A DNA stretch of 64,000 nucleotides from Verrucomicrobiota bacterium. Its GTDB lineage: Bacteria > Verrucomicrobiota > Verrucomicrobiia > Limisphaerales > UBA11320. Under the pieces are notes generated by a model, which searched no databases, had not been told where the DNA came from, and saw only the letters and a list, made by a program, of their open reading frames with translations. Shown here in pieces: positions 53,047 to 62,518 of this stretch. Each line of letters starts with the position of its first letter. Within the stretch, counting starts at the first letter, position 1. The stretch spans positions 1-64,000 of the forward strand of contig JACQFQ010000069.1 of the NCBI GenBank assembly GCA_016199985.1. The letters run 5' to 3'. The position numbers were made by a program, and so were the translations under genes.

Positions 53047-54108
53047 CTAGGGGACGCCGGCTGTTTGCGCCAGCGCTTCATGCGCCTGCCTCAGCATGCG
53101 CTCCGTGGTCGTCCAGCCCACGCAAGCGTCGGTGATGGACACTCCGTAGCGAAGGGCTTTGAGATCGGCGGGGATCGGTTGGTTCCCATCCTCAAGATGA
53201 CTCTCGACCATCACGCCGATCAGCGAAGCGTTGCCGGCGGCTCGTTGCGCGACCACGCTTTGCATCACCTCCTCCTGACGCGTGTGGATCTTCCCGGAGT
53301 TCGCGTGGCTGCAGTCGACCATCAGCGCGTCCAGCAGCTGGCTGCGACGCAATTGATCCACCGCGAGGGCGATGCTGGGGGCGTCGTAGTTCGCGGCCAG
53401 CCTGCCCCCCCTGAGAACAACATGGCCATCGGGGTTGCCCGCCGTTCGGACGATGCTCGTGGCGCCGTCTTGGTCGATTCCGAGAAAACTGTGCGAATGC
53501 ATGGCGGCCTTCATGGCGTCGATCGCAATCTGGAGGCTGCCGTCGGTTCCATTCTTGAAGCCAACGGGCATCGAAAGCCCGCTCGCCATCTCCCGATGCG
53601 TCTGCGACTCGGTGGTGCGGGCGCCGATGGCCGCCCAGGTGACGAGATCGGCGATGTATTGCGGGGTGATGGGATCCAGGAACTCGGTGGCGGCCGGCAA
53701 TCCCATCGAGTTGATCTCCAGCAACAGCTGTCGCGCGATCCGAAGACCGACCTCGATATCGTAGGTCCCGTCCATGCGGGGGTCGTTGATCAAACCTTTC
53801 CATCCTATCGTGGTGCGGGGCTTCTCAAAATACACCCGCATGACGAAGACGAAACGATCCTTGAGCTCCTCGCGGAGCCGGTTTAATCGCGTCGCGTATT
53901 CGATCGCCGCCTTGGGATCGTGGATGGAACAGGGCCCGATCACGACCAGCATCCGCTTTTCCTTGCGGGCCAGAATCGCCTGAACCTCAGCCCGTCCCTG
54001 GACCACCGTCTGGTTGGCCTCGGCCGTCATGGGAAGCGAGGCCTTCAGAGCGTTGGGAGTGGTCAGGCGAGCGGTCTGACGAACGCGCAAATTGTTGGTC
54101 GGCTGCAT
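53047..54108 (-). CDS. aroG: 3-deoxy-7-phosphoheptulonate (DAHP) synthase, class I
   Basis: First enzyme of the shikimate pathway; condenses phosphoenolpyruvate with erythrose 4-phosphate. 353 residues, the size of AroF/G/H. Motifs are GPCSIHD (metal-binding Cys), FEKPRTTIGWKGLINDP, AIGARTTESQTHREMASGL, GFKNGTDGS, DCSHANSGK and GVMVESHLEDGNQ. Residues that set Phe, Tyr or Trp feedback cannot be read reliably by eye, so the letter of the symbol is nominal. ATG 54108 is preferred over a GTG at 54123. Confidence 0.93.
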   Translation of the reverse strand: MQPTNNLRVRQTARLTTPNALKASLPMTAEANQTVVQGRAEVQAILARKEKRMLVVIGPCSIHDPKAAIEYATRLNRLREELKDRFVFVMRVYFEKPRTTIGWKGLINDPRMDGTYDIEVGLRIARQLLLEINSMGLPAATEFLDPITPQYIADLVTWAAIGARTTESQTHREMASGLSMPVGFKNGTDGSLQIAIDAMKAAMHSHSFLGIDQDGATSIVRTAGNPDGHVVLRGGRLAANYDAPSIALAVDQLRRSQLLDALMVDCSHANSGKIHTRQEEVMQSVVAQRAAGNASLIGVMVESHLEDGNQPIPADLKALRYGVSITDACVGWTTTERMLRQAHEALAQTAGVP

Positions 54109-54225
54109 AGATATCGTGCCCACATCGCCATTGATATAGTCGCCGGTCGCCGCAGGAAACCAGGGAAGTAAACCAGCTTCGGCAGGGAAGGGAAAACTGT
54201 TTTTGATTCGAATGGCGAGAAGGCC

Positions 54226-55473
54226 TCACCGGGCCTGCGTCATCGACTGAACGAACTCGTCGACGCTGAGCCGCCTCTCGTCCCGCGCCTTCAGCTCTCG
54301 AACGCGAACGCTGCCGTCCGGCTCGATCTGGGCCGTGCATCGCGCCTTCAGCTCCAGAGCCCGCTTGAACTGCTTGTCCGGCTTCGCGGCCGTGAGCGAG
54401 AACTCGACGGCGCGCCCGGCGTCCCGGAGCCGCTGCGCCAGGCGAAGGGTTTGAGGTCGCCGCGCTTCGTCCTCAATCAGGCAGACCACGTCGATCCCGG
54501 CGGTGAACTCGGGCAGGCGCGCGCGGGCGCGGAGCAGTTCCATGAGCACCACGTCGCCCATTCCAAAACCCAGGGCGGGAAGATCCACCTTGCCGCCGCT
54601 GAGGACCTTCACGAGGTTGTCGTAGCGCCCGCCCCCCGCGATGGCCCGGAACTCGCCGCGCCGGTCGAAAGCCTCGAACACCGGTCCCGTATAGTACGCC
54701 AGCCCGCGGATGACGTTGTAGTCCACTTTCACGTAAGGGCTCAGGCCTCGCGCCGAAAGCTGGGACAGGATCAGCCCGAGCTCCTCTGTGGGCGTCGCCG
54801 CCCGGATGAACTCCTGGACGTCCGGGAGGGCGAAGCCCAGGGCTTGAAGCAAGCGGGCGCTTTCCGCCTCCTGTTCGCGCTCGAGCTTGTCGATGACCTG
54901 GAAGAAAGCGTAGGCCCGATCCGGCGTGCCCCCGCGTTGAACAAAGAACTCCTGCCAGGCGTTCCGGCTGCTGAGCCGAACCACGAAATCCTCATCGGTC
55001 AACCCGAGCGCCCTCAGCGTGTCGATGAGCAGCGCGATCAGCTCCGCGTCCACTGAGGGATCCTTCTCTCCAAACACATCGGCGTTCAGCTGGAAATGCT
55101 CCCGCAGGCGTCCCTTCTGTTGTCGCTCGTACCGGAAGAGCTGGGGAATCGCGAACCACTTGATGGGTTTGGGGTAATTCCGCTGATGTCCCGCAATCAT
55201 GCGCGCGAGCGTCGGGGTCATCTCGGGGCGCATCGCCACGGCGCGCTCGCCCTTGTCGGAAAAATTGTAGAGCTGCCCGACGATCTCATCGCCGCTCTTC
55301 GCGGTGTAGAGCTCCAACGGCTCCAGCGGGGGGCCGTCATACTCGCGGAACCCGTAGCGACGCGCCACGGCTCGCCATTGGTCGAAGAGATAGCTCCGCG
55401 CGTCCGCGCTCCAAGCGTCTTTGCTCGGAAGCGGCTCCGGATAGAAGTCGCGAAATCCAGGTAATCGTTCCAT
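54226..55473 (-). CDS. hisS: Histidyl-tRNA synthetase
   Basis: Class II aminoacyl-tRNA synthetase charging tRNA-His. 415 residues: motif 1 region with RPEMTPTLARM, motif 2 as FRYERQQKGRLREHFQLNADVFG, the His-A signature RGLAYYTGPVFE, motif 3 with GGGRYDNLV...ALGFGMGDVVL, and a C-terminal anticodon-binding domain. The intact RGLAYYTG motif separates it from the HisZ regulatory paralogue. ATG 55473 gives the family start (ERLPGFRDFYPE). A terminator just upstream isolates it from the HU gene. Confidence 0.93.
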   Translation of the reverse strand: MERLPGFRDFYPEPLPSKDAWSADARSYLFDQWRAVARRYGFREYDGPPLEPLELYTAKSGDEIVGQLYNFSDKGERAVAMRPEMTPTLARMIAGHQRNYPKPIKWFAIPQLFRYERQQKGRLREHFQLNADVFGEKDPSVDAELIALLIDTLRALGLTDEDFVVRLSSRNAWQEFFVQRGGTPDRAYAFFQVIDKLEREQEAESARLLQALGFALPDVQEFIRAATPTEELGLILSQLSARGLSPYVKVDYNVIRGLAYYTGPVFEAFDRRGEFRAIAGGGRYDNLVKVLSGGKVDLPALGFGMGDVVLMELLRARARLPEFTAGIDVVCLIEDEARRPQTLRLAQRLRDAGRAVEFSLTAAKPDKQFKRALELKARCTAQIEPDGSVRVRELKARDERRLSVDEFVQSMTQAR

Positions 55474-55486
55474 GGGGTCAGCTCGC

Positions 55487-55522
55487 AAAAAAAAACAGGC
55501 GCTCCCGCTCATCGGAAGCGCC
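55487..55522 (-). terminator. Rho-independent terminator after the HU-family gene
   Basis: Minus strand GGCGCTTCC-GATGAGC-GGGAGCGCC (nine pairs, one T-G wobble) followed by TG and nine T residues. It lies about 80 bases past the HU stop and 14 bases before the hisS start. Confidence 0.85.
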
Positions 55523-55602
55523 CGCTAGAAATGCGTCGCGCCGGGATTAAATCAATTCGAATCTGCGTCTCAACCGCGGAATTCGAAGACCCATCGACGG
55601 CT

Positions 55603-55953
55603 CTAGATCTCCGGCTTCTTGTCCGCCGCCGCGTCCGCCGCGTTGGCCGCGTGGACCTGCTCAGGGGTCAGCTTGATGACCTCGTCCCGCATTTCCTTGC
55701 CGGGCTTGAACTTCACCACCGCCCTCTGGGGAATCGGAACGTCGGTCTCGGGCGCGTTGGGATTGCGCCCCACCCTCGCTTTGCGGATCTTGACCTCGAA
55801 CACTCCGAAATTCCGCAGCTCGACCTTCTGGCCTTTCGCGACGGATTCCCGAATGTAGTCCAATGTTTTTTGCACCACGTCCAGCACTTGCTGCTGGACC
55901 AAACCCGTCTCGTTGCTGATCCGGGTCACCAGGTCTCTTTTCGTTAATGACAT
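55603..55953 (-). CDS. HU/IHF-family DNA-binding protein
   Basis: Nucleoid-associated protein, 116 residues. The core follows the HU fold: TKRDLVTRISNETGL, a helix to VAKGQKVELRNFGVFEVKIRKARVGRNPNAPET (the arm tip with Arg-Asn-Pro) and VPIPQRAVVKFKPGKEMRDEV. The last 20 residues (Ala/Asp/Lys-rich) are an extension beyond standard HU of about 90. It could act as HU or as an IHF-like subunit; no partner gene is in the window. ATG 55953 (MSLTKRD) is chosen over an upstream in-frame start at 55983. Confidence 0.9.
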   Translation of the reverse strand: MSLTKRDLVTRISNETGLVQQQVLDVVQKTLDYIRESVAKGQKVELRNFGVFEVKIRKARVGRNPNAPETDVPIPQRAVVKFKPGKEMRDEVIKLTPEQVHAANAADAAADKKPEI

Positions 55954-55995
55954 AGCCACTGGGGTTAGTTGATCACTACCCAAACGGATGAATCG

Positions 55996-56024
55996 TCTTT
56001 AAGCGTCTTTGGCTTAACGGTCAA
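55996..56024 (-). promoter_or_regulatory. Sigma-70-type promoter of the HU-family gene
   Basis: Minus strand TTGACC (56019-56024), 17 bases, TAAAGA (55996-56001); the leader would be about 35 bases. The divergent sigma-factor gene starts at 56120. Confidence 0.5.
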
Positions 56025-56119
56025 GAAGGATGAATTTCTTTTAGCCGCCTAATCAGATGCTCTAACCCATCCAAAACTGGCGGAAGGAGGGGGGGTGGGG
56101 TTAGGTTGTCCGAATTCGC

Positions 56120-56869
56120 ATGCCCCCGGATTTCGAAACTCATGCGCACGGAGGCGCCGGCTCCACTTTCGCCACGACGCATTGGTCGGTGGTGCTGCGC
56201 GCCGGACAGTCAAGCGATCGCTCGCAGGCGGAAGCGCTGGAGAAACTCTGCCAGAGCTACTGGCGCCCGATCTACGCGTACATCCGAAGACGTGGATGCG
56301 CCCCTGAATCAGCCCAGGACCTGACCCAGGGGTTTTTCGAGCGGCTGTTGGAAAAAAGCTGGTTGTCAGACATCGATCCCAACCGAGCAAAGTTCCGATC
56401 GTTCCTGCTGACGATGGTCTCCCGGTTTCTCGCCAATGAATATGACCGAGCCCAGGCCATCAAGCGTGGGGGAGGGCAGCTCCATCTCAACGTGGATGAT
56501 CCCGCCCTGGAGAACCAGCTGGCCGCCGAGCCTGAGGCCACTTCTCCGGAACGAGCCTTCGACCGGCAGTGGGCGCTCACGGTTCTGGACCGGGCGTTCA
56601 CCCGCCTGGAAGCCGAGTCGGCGGGCTCGCGCGACCGGGGAGCGCATTTCAAGTCCCTCCAGGGGTTTCTCGCCCAGGAGGCTGTCGCGGGCGATTATCA
56701 CCGACTCGCGGGCGAGCTCGGACTTTCCTCGGGAGCAGTTGCCGTGATGGTTCATCGGCTGCGCCATCGATACAAGGAGTTGGTCCGCGCTGAAATCGCC
56801 GAGACCCTGGGAAACGCGGCTGAGGTGGAAACCGAGATGCGGTATCTGCTGGAAGTTCTCCGTTCCTAG
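56120..56869 (+). CDS. ECF-type RNA polymerase sigma factor
   Basis: Extracytoplasmic-function sigma factor of the planctomycete/verrucomicrobial kind, 249 residues. It starts with the group's TTHWSVVLRAGQ element, then region 2 (LCQSYWRPIYAYIRRRGCAPESAQDLTQGFFERLLEK; FRSFLLTMVSRFLANEYDRA) and region 4 (DYHRLAGELGLSSGAVAVMVHRLRHRYKELVR). Members of this group are often paired with Ser/Thr kinases or FecR-like regulators, but none is adjacent. The start ATG lies in the divergent gap with the HU gene. Target genes unknown. Confidence 0.88.
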   Translation: MPPDFETHAHGGAGSTFATTHWSVVLRAGQSSDRSQAEALEKLCQSYWRPIYAYIRRRGCAPESAQDLTQGFFERLLEKSWLSDIDPNRAKFRSFLLTMVSRFLANEYDRAQAIKRGGGQLHLNVDDPALENQLAAEPEATSPERAFDRQWALTVLDRAFTRLEAESAGSRDRGAHFKSLQGFLAQEAVAGDYHRLAGELGLSSGAVAVMVHRLRHRYKELVRAEIAETLGNAAEVETEMRYLLEVLRS

Positions 56870-56907
56870 CCGCCGGTCGGACCAGATGGAGGAAGCGAAT
56901 CGCAAAC

Positions 56908-58236
56908 TCAGGAGCCCCGGGGCGCATGGGAAGGGGCTGGCGCCGATCCCTGCGCTCGTGCCCCGATGCCAAACCAGCACAGCCAGCCGGCCCAGACCAC
57001 CCCGACGCCCAGGCCCAACCCCCAGCTCCAGCCCAGCGCTTCGCCAACGAGCGGCGTCAGCGCCGGGGCCACCAGACCCAACGCGTTTCCTCCTGTGTTC
57101 ATGATTGCCGCGGCCGTGCCGGCGCGGCGCCCCCCGATCCGCACAGCCATGGTCCAGAAGGAGGACTCGCACAACCCCAGCACTCCGAGCGACGCGGTGA
57201 ACCAAACAACAATCCAGCCCCACTGCGTCGAATAAATCCCCATCAGCAGAAACAGTCCGCTGAGCAACATGCCCACCCGGGGCGCCATCGCCAGACCCGC
57301 CGCCCCGCTCCGCGACTCCCACCAGCCGCTCAGCATCCCGCCCAGAGGCATGCAGACGGCCATGGCCAGGCTGGGAAGCCCCGCATAGTTGCGGCTCTGC
57401 TCAGCGCTCCAATGCAGAACGGATTCGAAGTAGTAGTGGAGCCAGTAGAAGAAAAGATACTGAAAATATCCCACGGCCGCGTAGCTCAGCGTCAGCAGCG
57501 ACAGGTTCAGGCCCGCGCCCCGGGCGCGAGTACCGGCAGGCGTGGCCTCTGAGCGAGGCGGCGGCGGCGCTTCACCCCCTGCTTCGCGGCGATGCGCCTT
57601 CAGCGCGAGCCCGGAATACCAGCACCAGGCCACCGCGACCGCGGCGGTAAGCGCGCCGGACACGATGAAGGCCACGGGCCAATCCAGTCGGTCGATCGCG
57701 CGGCCGAAAACAGGATGGACCACCGCGTAGGCGAGAATCGAAGCCCCGGTGATCAGGCCATTGGGCAGCGCCTCGCCGCCGCGCGAGAAGACCGATCCCA
57801 CCGTCCTCGCCGCCGCCGGGTGAAGCGGCGTGCTGAGCAGCCCCATGATGGAGCGCACCAACAGCAGGGCCGGGTAGACCTCCGAGGAAGGAACGAATCC
57901 CAGCCCGATCGCGCCCGTGAACGCGCAAAACAGCGCCGACCCCAGCCCCATGCAGGTCAGCGCGACGCGCGGGCCGTAGCAATCAATAAACCACCCGCCC
58001 GGGATCATGAAGATCGTGTAGACCAGCAGGAAAGCCGAGTAGAGCTGCCCCATGGCCTTCGGCGAGATCTGGAACTGCGCCATGATCCGTTCGTCTCCCG
58101 CGCTCGTGATGCTCGCCCGGTTGAAGTGGCTGATGAAACAAAGGAGCATCAACAACCCAAGCACCCCCCAACGCTTCAGGCCCGACAGCGCGGTCTCCCT
58201 CGTCGCGTCCGCTGACGATGTAGGAGCGCCGCTCAT
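56908..58236 (-). CDS. MFS transporter, sugar-acid (ACS-like) type
   Basis: Twelve-helix major facilitator, 442 residues. The first helices (WGVLGLLMLLCFISHFNRASI; MGQLYSAFLLVYTIFMIPGGWFIDCYGPR) resemble anion:cation symporters that import glucarate, galactonate or hexuronates. A cytoplasmic loop rich in Ala/Pro/Glu (about 205-235) separates the two halves. Gene order with the enolase-superfamily gene (16 bases apart, same strand) suggests uptake of the acid that the enzyme dehydrates. Confidence 0.82.
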   Translation of the reverse strand: MSGAPTSSADATRETALSGLKRWGVLGLLMLLCFISHFNRASITSAGDERIMAQFQISPKAMGQLYSAFLLVYTIFMIPGGWFIDCYGPRVALTCMGLGSALFCAFTGAIGLGFVPSSEVYPALLLVRSIMGLLSTPLHPAAARTVGSVFSRGGEALPNGLITGASILAYAVVHPVFGRAIDRLDWPVAFIVSGALTAAVAVAWCWYSGLALKAHRREAGGEAPPPPRSEATPAGTRARGAGLNLSLLTLSYAAVGYFQYLFFYWLHYYFESVLHWSAEQSRNYAGLPSLAMAVCMPLGGMLSGWWESRSGAAGLAMAPRVGMLLSGLFLLMGIYSTQWGWIVVWFTASLGVLGLCESSFWTMAVRIGGRRAGTAAAIMNTGGNALGLVAPALTPLVGEALGWSWGLGLGVGVVWAGWLCWFGIGARAQGSAPAPSHAPRGS

Positions 58237-58252
58237 ATCCCGTCCCAGATCG

Positions 58253-59377
58253 TCAGCTCGATTGCGTCACCAGGTATCGCTTCACGAAATCCTCGTTCAG
58301 CGTCACGCCCAAGCCGGGACCTTCGGGAACCGAGATGAATCCGTCCTTCCCCGCCTGAACCTTCTCCAAAGTGAGCTCGTGGCGCATGGGAGAGTCATCC
58401 ACGCAATCCTCGAAGATGAACGCGTCGCGACAGGTGGACAGCCATTGGAGCGACGCGGCGACGGTGATGGGGCTTGTGTAGCAGTGGTTGCAGAGCCTGG
58501 CGTTGATCTCCTCGACGCGGGATCGGATGAACGCGCCGTCGGTGAACCCGCATCGCGAGAGATCCACCTGGTACACGTCGAGCGCGTGTCGATCGATGAA
58601 AGGGCGGAACGACTCGCGTCCGCACTCGGCCTCGCCCGCGGCGATGGGAACCGGGGAGCGATCTCGCAGCCAAACATAACCGTCGATGTCCCACGGACGC
58701 AGCGGCTCCTCCAGCCAGCCGATGTTGAACTCCGCGAACTGATGCGCGCGACGCAACGCCGTCCGCGCGTCCCAGACGCAGCCGGCGTCGATGAGAAGGG
58801 TGTTCCCGGCGCCAACACCCTCCCGGGCGCCTCGGACGAGCTCAATGTCGAGCGCCTCGCTCCGGCCCATCGGCTCCCAGCCAAATTTCACGGCGCGATA
58901 TCCGCGATCCGTCCAGCGTCGAGCAATGTCTCGGGTCTCCACGCCGTCTCGACCAAAGAGGATGCTGGCATACGCCGGGATCCGGGAATGGTGCCTGCCT
59001 CCGAGGAGGGTGTGAATCGGAACACCGAACCTCTTTCCCTTCAGATCCCAAAGGGCCATGTCCACGGCGCTCATCGCGGCGATGGTGACGGAGGTGCGGC
59101 CAAAGTATTGGGTGCGACGGAGCAGCTTCTGCCAGACGCGCTCGGTTTCAAGGGGGTTTTCACCCACCAGCAGCTCCCGCAGTCCGCAGGCGATGTTATG
59201 GCTGAAGGGAGCGTCGATGATCGCTTTCACGACCTCGGGGGAAGCGTCGGCCTCTCCGATGCCCTCGATCCCGTCGTCGGTTCGAACCCGAACGAGAACC
59301 ACATCCTGGCAACTGGCGGTCTTGGCGGCGACCTGGGGAACACGGAGAACCTGGCAAAGAAGTTGATCAATCTTCAT
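58253..59377 (-). CDS. Mandelate racemase/muconate lactonizing family sugar-acid dehydratase
   Basis: Enolase-superfamily enzyme, 374 residues. Metal ligands can be placed: Asp in LLIDAGCVWD, Glu in WLEEPL and Glu in AAGEAECG. The base motif on the sixth strand is AVKFGWEPMG, so the second Lys of the classical KxK pair is replaced by Gly, and NHCYTSPI probably supplies the catalytic His. That pattern suits acid sugar dehydratases rather than racemases; the exact substrate cannot be read. ATG 59377 is preferred over GTG 59386. It forms a unit with the MFS gene. Confidence 0.85.
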   Translation of the reverse strand: MKIDQLLCQVLRVPQVAAKTASCQDVVLVRVRTDDGIEGIGEADASPEVVKAIIDAPFSHNIACGLRELLVGENPLETERVWQKLLRRTQYFGRTSVTIAAMSAVDMALWDLKGKRFGVPIHTLLGGRHHSRIPAYASILFGRDGVETRDIARRWTDRGYRAVKFGWEPMGRSEALDIELVRGAREGVGAGNTLLIDAGCVWDARTALRRAHQFAEFNIGWLEEPLRPWDIDGYVWLRDRSPVPIAAGEAECGRESFRPFIDRHALDVYQVDLSRCGFTDGAFIRSRVEEINARLCNHCYTSPITVAASLQWLSTCRDAFIFEDCVDDSPMRHELTLEKVQAGKDGFISVPEGPGLGVTLNEDFVKRYLVTQSS

Positions 59378-59392
59378 GGTGGACACGGGGCT

Positions 59393-62300
59393 TTAGCGTG
59401 AAGGCGCTTTGCGGCGCAAGACACGATTTGTGAGATCGCTGAAGAGCGTGTAGATGACCGGGACAATGAACAGGGTGAGAAAGGTGCTTGTGAGCATGCC
59501 CCCGATAACGGCCACACCCATAGGACGCCGGCTTTCCGCGCCCGCGCCGAAACCGACGGCGATCGGAAGAATGCCGGCGATGGTGCAGAGGGCGGTCATC
59601 AAAATGGGCCGCAGGCGAACGAGCCCCGCCTCGGTCATGGCATCGTGGGCGCTGCGTCCCTTGGTCACTTGTTGGTTGGCGTACTCCACCAGGAGAATGG
59701 AGTTTTTGGTCACGAGACCCAGTAGGAGAACCAGGCCCACCTGGCTGAACAGATTGAAATTCATCGCCGGGATCACCGGGATGACGCCCATCTTTCCCAA
59801 CACGTTCAGGAGCCATATCAGGCCGAACGCGCCAACGCCCGCCAGAGGCAAAGCCAGCATCACCGTGAGCGGATGGACAAGGCTCTCGAACTGCGCGGCG
59901 AGCGTCATGTAGATGATCACGGCGGCCAGGCCGAGAATCCACCAGACGTCCCGATTGGCTTCGTTCAGGTCCCTCGCCTCGCTTCCCCAGGTGAACAGAA
60001 AGCCGGCGGGCAACTCCTCGCGCAGCATCTCCTCGGTCTCGGCGATGACGGTCCCGAGCGGCGTCCCCACAGGCGAGGCGCTGATGGTCGCGCTGCGCAG
60101 GCGTCCGAAGTGATTGATCGCGTTGGCCGTCGCGCCCGATGTCCGGGCGACCACGGCGCTCAGCTGAATCAATTCGCCGGTGGCGCTCCGGACATAGACG
60201 TTGTCCAGGTCTTGAGGCGTAAGCCGGGATTTCCGATCGAGCTGCGCGATGACATTGTATTCCTTGCCACCCGTCTTGAGCCGACTCAGATCCAAGCCGC
60301 CAAACAGGATCTGCACGGTGCGCGAAATGTCCTCGATAGTCACGCCCAGGGACGCCGCGCGCTGGCGGTCGATGTCGAGCCGGAGCTCCGGCTTGTTGAG
60401 CTCAAAGGACACACGAACATTCTCCAGATTCCGCTTCCCGCGAAGCTTGTTGGCGAGTTCCGCGGAGGTTTTGGCCAGCGCGTCCAGATCCTGGTTTTGA
60501 AGAATAAGCTCAAACGGCGCGGCCAGGCTTCGCCCAATGGCTTTGGGGATATTGGGAATCGCGAGGCCTCCCTCCACGCCGGACAGGAACTGACCCCGCA
60601 GTCCGCCGGGATCGTTGACGAGTCGCTGCACGCTTTTTCGCGGGCCGCTTTTCAACGTGACGAACAACAACGCGAAGTTCGCCTGGCCGGGTCCGGCCAT
60701 CCCCGGCGCGACCATGGAGGCGAAGCTCTCCACCTCGGGCGTCGCCTGCATCATCCTCTCCATCTTTTGCAGCTGACGATCCGTGAACTCGCTGGTGGAT
60801 CCGTTCGGCGTGAACATCATGCAAAACAGCCGCCCTTTGTCCTCCTCAGGAAGGAAGTCCTTGTCCAGCGCCCGGTAGGCCGCGAACGTGGCGACCAGCG
60901 AAAGGAGGGCGACCACGACGGTCAACCCTCGATGCCCCAGGGCCAGACGGAGCAGAGCGGCGTACGCGCGCGAAACCGCGTTGAGCCCCGACTCGAAGAA
61001 GCGAAACAGGAAGCCGTGCTTCTCCGTCGAGACAGGCTTCAGCATCCGCGCCGCCATGGCGGGAGAGAGCGTCAGCGCCACGAAGGCCGACAGCACAACC
61101 GATCCCGCCATCGCGAAAGCGAACTCAATGAAGAGTCTTCCCGTCTGCCCTCGCTGGAACGCCAGCGGCAGGAACACGGCGACGAGGGAGAGCGTGATGG
61201 AGATAATGGCGACGGAGATCTCCTCCATGGCCTTGAACGCCGCCTCCCTGGGCGGCATCCCCAGCTCCACATACCGATAGATCGCCTCCAGAACCACGAT
61301 CGCGTCGTCCACAACGACGCCAATCGCCAGGACGAGAGCCAGCATCGTCAGAATGTTGATCGAGTAGCCCATCCAGTACAAAACGCCGAACGCGCCGAGG
61401 ATCGAGACGGGAATGGCCACGGTCGGGATGAGCGTGGAGCGGAAGTTTCTCAGGAAGACAAAGATGATGATGAGCACGAGGCCGAAGGCGATGGCCAGCG
61501 TCTCCCAGACCTCGCTGATCGCCTGCTCCACATAAGTGGACTCGTCGTAGCCAGCGAAGATGTCGACTCCCATGGGCAAGGTGGACTTGATGGCGGCGAT
61601 CTCGGAATGCACTCCCTTGGCGACCGTGACGGTGTTCGCCTTGGATTGCTTCACGATCCCCAGGAACACGCAGGGCTTCCCGTTGGATCGCGCGATGGTT
61701 CGATAGTCCTCGGCCCCGGCCTCGGCGCGTCCGATATCCCTCAACCTCACGAGCGTCGATCCGGTGGCGCGCACGACCAGATTGTTGAACTCGTCGGCGG
61801 TTTTCATCTCGCCGCGAGTTTGAATGGTCATCTCGCGATCCAGGTTCTCCACGCGTCCGCTGGGCAGCTCCACGTTCTGCTGACGCAACGAGCGCTGGAC
61901 GTCCAGGACCGTCACTTGTCTTGCGGCCATTTTTTCCGAATCCAGCCACAGCCTCATGGCGAAGCGCTTCTCCCCGCCGATGATGATGGAGGAAACCCCT
62001 TGCACCGTTTGAAAACGCGGCTTGATCTGCCGCTCGGCGAGCGTCGTCAACTCGAGGGTGGAGTAACGATCGCTGTAAAGGCTGATCCAGATGATCGCGT
62101 TGGCGTCCGCGTCCTGCTTGGCCACGATGGGCTCGCGGACATCCAAAGGCAGCGCGCCGCGCACCCGGCTGACGCGGTCACGAACATCCTGCGCGGCCAG
62201 GTCGATGTCGCGGGACAAATTGAATTCGATCGTGATGAGGCTGGCCTGCTCCCGGCTTTCGCTGGTGAGGGTCTTGATCCCCTCGATGTTGTTGATGGCC

Positions 62301-62506
62301 TCCTCCAATCGTTCCGTCACCTCGGTCTCGACCACTTGGGCGTTGGCGCCCGGGTAGACGGTGGTGACGCTGACGATCGGCGGATCAATGTCCGGCAGCT
62401 CCCGCACGGGAAGGCGCGTCAGGCCGATGACTCCGAAAAGGATCAGCGCGAGGTTGAGCATGCTCGCGAGAACAGGGCGTTCGATGCTCAGCTTGGAGAT
62501 GACCAT
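59393..62506 (-). CDS. RND efflux pump, HAE1 family (second system)
   Basis: Inner-membrane proton-driven exporter, 1037 residues, MexB/AcrB-like. It begins SKLSIERPVLASMLNLALILFGVIGL and PPIVSVTTVYPGANAQVVE; helix 4 has the Asp pair (LAIGVVVDDAIVVLEAIY) and helix 10 a Lys (GLVTKNSILLVEYAN). It differs clearly from the pump at 26617-29847 and lacks that protein's Trp/Arg-rich insert, so it is not a recent copy. Its adaptor lies upstream, 12 bases away. No outer-membrane channel gene is seen. Confidence 0.92.
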   Translation of the reverse strand: MVISKLSIERPVLASMLNLALILFGVIGLTRLPVRELPDIDPPIVSVTTVYPGANAQVVETEVTERLEEAINNIEGIKTLTSESREQASLITIEFNLSRDIDLAAQDVRDRVSRVRGALPLDVREPIVAKQDADANAIIWISLYSDRYSTLELTTLAERQIKPRFQTVQGVSSIIIGGEKRFAMRLWLDSEKMAARQVTVLDVQRSLRQQNVELPSGRVENLDREMTIQTRGEMKTADEFNNLVVRATGSTLVRLRDIGRAEAGAEDYRTIARSNGKPCVFLGIVKQSKANTVTVAKGVHSEIAAIKSTLPMGVDIFAGYDESTYVEQAISEVWETLAIAFGLVLIIIFVFLRNFRSTLIPTVAIPVSILGAFGVLYWMGYSINILTMLALVLAIGVVVDDAIVVLEAIYRYVELGMPPREAAFKAMEEISVAIISITLSLVAVFLPLAFQRGQTGRLFIEFAFAMAGSVVLSAFVALTLSPAMAARMLKPVSTEKHGFLFRFFESGLNAVSRAYAALLRLALGHRGLTVVVALLSLVATFAAYRALDKDFLPEEDKGRLFCMMFTPNGSTSEFTDRQLQKMERMMQATPEVESFASMVAPGMAGPGQANFALLFVTLKSGPRKSVQRLVNDPGGLRGQFLSGVEGGLAIPNIPKAIGRSLAAPFELILQNQDLDALAKTSAELANKLRGKRNLENVRVSFELNKPELRLDIDRQRAASLGVTIEDISRTVQILFGGLDLSRLKTGGKEYNVIAQLDRKSRLTPQDLDNVYVRSATGELIQLSAVVARTSGATANAINHFGRLRSATISASPVGTPLGTVIAETEEMLREELPAGFLFTWGSEARDLNEANRDVWWILGLAAVIIYMTLAAQFESLVHPLTVMLALPLAGVGAFGLIWLLNVLGKMGVIPVIPAMNFNLFSQVGLVLLLGLVTKNSILLVEYANQQVTKGRSAHDAMTEAGLVRLRPILMTALCTIAGILPIAVGFGAGAESRRPMGVAVIGGMLTSTFLTLFIVPVIYTLFSDLTNRVLRRKAPSR

Positions 62507-62518
62507 GGCGCGCGCTCC

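Noticed and set aside
54226..55473. HisZ regulatory subunit of ATP phosphoribosyltransferase
   Set aside because: The RGLAYYTG signature and the C-terminal anticodon-binding domain are present, and hisG is not adjacent.
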